Part shown: positions 59,798 through 64,000 of the stretch, piece after piece
How the letters are laid out: every line of letters starts with the position of its first letter
Position numbering within the stretch: position 1 is the first letter of the stretch
From: Narthecium ossifragum
Lineage: Eukaryota; Streptophyta; Magnoliopsida; Dioscoreales; Nartheciaceae
Length of the DNA: 64,000 nucleotides
NCBI GenBank assembly: GCA_963920575.1
Contig: OY986975.1
Coordinates: 19,251,897 to 19,315,896, forward strand
Direction: 5' to 3'
Notes under the pieces: model-generated
Told to the model about the DNA's origin: nothing
Databases searched by the model: none
What the model saw: the letters and a program-made list of their open reading frames with translations, nothing else
Translations under genes and position numbers: made by a program

Positions 59798-60324
59798 CCC
59801 TTGGAGATTAGTAGAATTCTTCATTACTGACAGCTTTGATTATGAGCTTGTATCTCGGAAGCTAGTTTTCTTTTGTACATTTTGCAGTTTTAAAGCTAAA
59901 GTGTTACAGGAACTGAGAATTTTGGTTGGTGGATGTTTCCTATCATGTACAGATGAACTCCAAAGTAGTTTTGATTTCATGCTCTATTATTGAAGCCAGT
60001 GGCCTTTTCCTTTTCTTCATAGTGGGGTGCTTGGGATGCTAACGGTGTGAAAAAGAATGATCTTTTTGTGCCCCCCTTGAATCTTATCTTGGCCGGAGAA
60101 TTTTAGCTACTTTTAGCTGCCTTGATAAAATTTTATAAAGTAATGCTGTGCATCACTCTTTTTTATCAGCTCAGGAATCTGAATCTACTGTATAAATTGG
60201 CTCGTTCTAGTGTGTGTCAGTGTCACATTCCTTTCTTTTGCTGCCAAAGGGAATGAATGGTCTAAAGAGTAAAGGCAAAAGGGTTACGGAATTTTGTTTG
60301 TTGAATTGGATTAGGGTTTGACCT
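59798..60324. other. Intergenic DNA without recognised features
   Basis: No gene, repeat or RNA feature that I can support. A 67-codon frame at 59790-59993 has no recognisable content. Confidence 0.4.
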
Positions 60325-61800
60325 ATTTATTTATTTATTTATTTTGATTAATTAAGCCAGATGGCTACAAAGCCTCGATAGAGGCTAATTACAAAACTTG
60401 TGGATCAGCAAGGGGAGCAAACCCCGCCACCCCTGCACCTTGAAAAATACTAGAAAGCCCAAGGGCCTCGCGCGCCAGATGATTCGTGTGCAGATTTAGC
60501 TCCCGGGTGATGTGCACGACCTGGAAATGAGTAAGAGCACGAGTCGATCACCAAATGGTTTGGATCGCGTCACTACTATCATCCGCGAGTGGAAGACGTC
60601 CTTCAATCATCTGCACCGCATAAAGGGAGTCACTTTCAACATGGACGCTCTTGAACCCACAGTCCATCGCTTTGTTAACTGCAAACTGGATGGCAGCTAG
60701 CTCTCCCAGGAGAATGGATTCCGTCGCTTGTGTACAGCTCTCACCCCAAAGAACCAGCCCATCATCGTCAACACAGGCCACCCCAAGGCCCGCGATGGCA
60801 GCTCTGCGATCAAAGGAAGCGTCAACCTGAAAACGAATACTCTGCTCCGGCACCTCCACTGGCCTTCTTCCCCGCTGTGTTGAAGTAGCCAGATACTCTC
60901 TGGACTGCCACATGATCAGTCTAGCAAGCTCCCCCGGATCGTGGCCCCCCTCCCCAGCCACAGTCTTACATCTATCCTTCCAGATCCACCAGGCTCCGTA
61001 AGCAAGTAGCGAACTCCTTCGGATTTCCTCCTCAGTCTTCCGGGCTTGGCGAAGGAGATTTAGATAAAGCTCAAGAGAAAGCTAAGCCGCGTTTACTCCA
61101 GTTCCCCCCAGAACCCTGCGCCACACCTCTCTTGCATGCCGGCATTGAAAAAGAAGATGTTCCAACGTCTCCTCCTCAAGGCCGCAGCGAGAACAGAGGG
61201 CGTCGGAGCAAAGGCATAAGGACCACAAGGCTGCTCTGGTAGGTAGCTTGCCATGCAACAACTTCCAGAGAAACATCCTGATTCTAGGACCCGCAGGGGC
61301 ATGCCAGACACTCCTCCAGGTCGCAAGGTGCTCCACCTCCCTATGTTTTCCGTCCTTCAACTCCAGCGACCGATATGCCGAAGCAGAGGTGATGACGCCA
61401 TCCTTGCTCCAAACCCATCAGGGTCTCATGCCCATCGCTGTTCCATGGGGGAGGGGTAGTGACTGAATCCTTTCCACCATGTTAGGATGAAACAGAGCAC
61501 GAAGCTTGCAACTATCCCAGTTGCCATCGGTAGCAAAAAGGTCCTGGACCCTCAGCCTCAGCATGGAGTCGTCAGCTCTCATAAGACAGGGAGACGCGAC
61601 CAAGGGGCCCTGCCCCATCCACCAATCCAGAAGAAAGTTGGCTCGACAGTGAGGGCCGGGCTCCCACCTCATATTCTTCCTAAGTTCGGCCGCTGCTCTG
61701 CAGGTGGCACGCCAGAGAGATGAAACACACGCAGAGCCTTTGAGCATAGGGAGTTCTCCAGCAAAATTGTATTTTAATGTTTTTATTGTTATTTCTTTCA
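60325..61800 (-). mobile_element. Decayed, 5'-truncated LINE (L1-type) with RNase H
   Basis: On the minus strand, in order: the part after reverse transcriptase (61801-61418, ending SLPLPHG), a zf-RVT domain (61360-61082: WHAPAGPRIRMFLWKLLHGK, CSRCG, EHLLFQC), and an RNase H domain (60961-60548: FQVDASFD, GELAAIQFAV, VESDS) followed after a stop by VVHITRELNLHTNHLAREA. In-frame stops at 61418, 61082 and 60548 break it. Reverse transcriptase itself is missing, as expected for 5' truncation. The 3' end carries a perfect stem-loop AGCCTC-GATA-GAGGCT (60371-60386) and an (AAAT)n tail (60325-60347). Confidence 0.88.
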
Positions 61801-62023
61801 AAAAAGATTGTGTCTTTGATCCTGGGTTAGCTTGATCCTGGGTTCTGGCTTAGTGTGGACAAAATGCCCTTATAATAACAACGTCCTCGACACAACTTAG
61901 AACCCAAGATTTGAAATCAACAAAATAAATTGTCACTTTTCAACAAAATCAATTGTCACAATGATGACCAATAAAACAGCAAATAAGGTTTGAATTTGTG
62001 ATTAAAAGAAAGTGTGCTTGGAG

Positions 62024-62968
62024 TAGGGGTGGTAATTAGGGTTCACGGGTCGGGTCGAGCACCGATATCTCGACCCAAAGGTCAAATCTGAATCCGACCC
62101 GTTTAATAAATGGGTCCGGTTTATTTACCCGAACCCGACCCGATATGTTTAACCCGTTTATTAAACGGGTTGGGTCGGGTCGACCCGTTTAACAACAATC
62201 AAGTACCAAATTATCAACTAATTAATAAAATGGTTATTTACTTTTGAGACCTTGAAAACTTCTTACATTACAAATGTACCCTTACAATCTTTGCATTTAC
62301 ATATGTACCCCTGAAAACATTGTGATAATTATAATAGTGCCCCTCCGACCAAGTTCGTACATAAATCTAACTTAATCAGAGTAGAAACATAACCAGGATG
62401 GGCAAAATTACTTAATTTCCCATCTCCATTAACATCTGACTTAACCAGAGTAGAAACATAACCATGGGTATAATTGTCTTTTCAAAAGGATTATTTAACG
62501 ACGTTAGGCATATTCCAGGCATATTCCGTGAATATTAACCGGCTAGTAATCGGAGGGTATGGTTAGGCACATATGTAAATGCAAAGATTATAATGGTGCA
62601 TTTGTAATTTAAGATGTTTTTAAGGTCTCAAAAGTAAATAACCCTTAATAAAATTAGTAAGCAAGAAAATTACAACTTATTTCAATTACATCCAAACCAT
62701 CCAACCTAAACAATAAACTTACAATTTGTTTTAATTTTCCTTGATGAGATGAGATCACATTCAAATTCACCCTAAAAATCTAAATGACATTAAAATTAAA
62801 CGGGTTAAATGGGTTGACCTGCCTAACCCGCGGGTCGACCTGACCCGATCCATTTATTCACGGGTTGTAAATGGGTCGACCCGTTTATGACCCGAACCCG
62901 ATAACACCAAACCCAAACCCGTTTATTCGGATCGGGTTCGCGGGTCATGATCCGAATTGCCATCCCTA
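62024..62968. mobile_element. hAT-type non-autonomous element
   Basis: Flanked by a perfect 8-bp direct repeat GCTTGGAG (62016-62023 and 62969-62976). The left end TAGGGGTGGTAATTAGGG and the reverse complement of the right end TAGGGATGGCAATTCGG are inverted repeats. Next to them are arrays of CGGGTCGGGTCGA/GACCCG words. Minus the nested element at 62231-62644 it would be about 520 bp. No coding capacity. Confidence 0.9.
62231..62644. mobile_element. Mutator-like MITE, copy 2, nested
   Basis: Same family as 9926-10349. The left end GGTTATTTACTTTTGAGACC and the reverse complement of the right end GGGTTATTTACTTTTGAGAC form inverted repeats of about 75 bp. The flanks TTAATAAAA(T) at 62222-62231 and 62645-62654 are a perfect 9-10 bp direct repeat, the Mutator-type target duplication. 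It sits inside the hAT-type element at 62024-62968 and is therefore younger than it. Confidence 0.9.
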
Positions 62969-62976
62969 GCTTGGAG

Positions 62977-63768
62977 GTGTTAAAAATACATGAATTTTTA
63001 AATTTTAAATCCCATCATCTTTTGAATTTGTAAGTTGAGTTCGATTTGCTTTTCGTTTATAATTTCAGCTGCTTCTCAATTTTCAAGACACTTTTGCCCT
63101 CATTAATATTAATGCAGCTACCACTCTCTCCCTCCATCTCTCCGTTGCCATCACATTTAATACCCGGTTGCTCCCAAATGCCCTTAGATTCACTGTTCAT
63201 CACGTTCCTCCGACATCACCTTTGACGAATCCGACCTCCTCTTTTACTTTTCCAGCCATCGAAAAGGACCACTACCTTGCTGCCAAGCTAAGTATTTTTC
63301 GCACATCTCTAACCGCCAACCTCTCTTGTGAGGTTTTTCGGCGAGATCTGGTTATCAACACCATCCCGCCATCTGGTCGTCTCGGCTCGGCTCGGCTTCT
63401 CCAGCCAGTGAAGAGTATTCCAAAGAAATAAAAAAGTGAATGAAGAGTATTCCAAAGAAATAATGAAGGAACCGTCACCAGATAATAAAAAGTGATAGCA
63501 TACTTCTCGAAAATAGAAGAAGTCAAATAAAAAAAAAAAAGAGATAGAGATGGAATTCTATAGGGATATTGAGTAAGAAAAACCGATGAAAGTAAGGACC
63601 GGAGGAGGAAGCCGATGATGATGCTATTACTAAACAGAGAAAAATAAGAAGAAATAAATTCTCTCGAATATATCGGTAGTTTTTATAATTTCATAGGAAT
63701 CTCAGCATATATAAGAACGCATTTCCTCCTATAAATTAGTATTCTTAATAAGATAGGATTACTTCACT
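62977..63768. other. Intergenic DNA before the last gene
   Basis: AT-rich, with a Ser/Thr-rich 87-codon frame at 63168-63431 that has no recognisable domain and probably reflects transposon or random sequence. A short direct repeat, GAAGAGTATTCCAAAGAAATA, occurs at about 63410-63430 and again at about 63441-63461. Confidence 0.4.
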
Positions 63769-63993
63769 TCATGTCAGGAATCCCCATAAATACGTGAGTG
63801 GCGAGGATGGGTGCATGGCCGCCTTCTTATTGTCTTCTTGAAGCTTCTGGTCTTCAGAGGAGCCGGTGGTGGTGATGAGCCAGCAGGGTCCTTCTATGGT
63901 GTTGATGTCGAAGAGGCCGATGCTGGTGGGCGGCGGACAGTAGACGTTGGCGGCCACCGCCGCTTCCACATTCTTCGAGCTCCCACAACCCAT
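63769..63993 (-). CDS. Small protein with N-myristoylation-type start
   Basis: A 74-codon minus-strand frame starting MGCGSSK at 63993, seven bases from the window edge. Gly2 with Ser6 and Lys7 fits the plant N-myristoylation pattern, and Cys3 could be palmitoylated, so membrane anchoring is plausible. A proline patch (PPPTS) and a short conserved-looking stretch (GLFDINTIEGPCWLI) follow. I do not recognise the family. It may be a complete small protein or the first exon of a longer one. Its promoter lies outside the window. Confidence 0.5.
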   Translation of the reverse strand: MGCGSSKNVEAAVAANVYCPPPTSIGLFDINTIEGPCWLITTTGSSEDQKLQEDNKKAAMHPSSPLTYLWGFLT

Positions 63994-64000
63994 TGATGGC

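Noticed and set aside
1..64000. A new multi-gene system or gene cluster
   Set aside because: The six main genes belong to unrelated, known plant families on both strands with kilobases of transposon-rich DNA between them. Nothing links them in one pathway.
1..64000. tRNA, rRNA or other structured RNA genes
   Set aside because: I looked for tRNA box motifs and rRNA sequence and saw none beyond the retrotransposon primer site. A covariance-model scan was not possible.

Overview
The window is nuclear DNA of a flowering plant. The genes have many introns with GT-AG borders, and they include plant-only families: a DYW-class PPR protein, an Alfin-like PHD protein, a STICHEL-type protein and the plastid MEP-pathway enzyme IspD. 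The space between and inside genes is filled with LTR, LINE, hAT, Mutator-like and small TIR elements. Two runs of exactly 200 N (5212-5411 and 56342-56541) are scaffold gaps of unknown true size. I cannot name the species.

Layout. 1-3692: the 5' part (LTR, primer binding site, leader, gag, start of protease) of a minus-strand Ty3/gypsy-type retrotransposon cut by the window edge. 4695-6507 (-): the first four exons of a CHIP-type TPR/U-box E3 ligase; the rest of the gene is not in the window. 6508-12600: gene-free, with several TIR elements including a 1.2-kb foldback element. 12793-17493 (+): Alfin-like histone reader, five exons. 18365-20650 (-): intronless DYW PPR protein. 23404-29484 (+): STICHEL-like AAA/DnaX-type protein, six coding exons. 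30140-35007 (-): IspD, ten exons. 35537-37125: relic of a hAT transposon lying between IspD and the next gene. 37729-57348 (+): SART3/Prp24-type U6 snRNP factor, at least 13 exons, with its RRM region apparently lost in the second gap. 59331-59797: recent tandem duplication. 60325-61800 (-): decayed LINE. 62024-62968: a hAT-type element with a Mutator-like element nested in it, both with clear target-site duplications. 63769-63993 (-): start of a small gene with an N-myristoylation-like MGCGSSK start.

The genes are ordinary housekeeping or regulatory genes and do not form a cluster with one joint task. They act in protein quality control, chromatin reading, organelle RNA editing, trichome/cell-shape regulation, plastid isoprenoid synthesis and splicing. 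What stands out is the mobile DNA. One hAT family, with ends like CAAGGATTGCCGTGCC and 8-bp target duplications, has inserted separately into introns of three different genes here. Other notable points are a non-consensus P-loop in the STICHEL-like protein and a nested TE pair that gives an insertion order. I found no sign of a new multi-gene system.

All coordinates, exon joins and family calls were read by eye. No alignment or database search was run.
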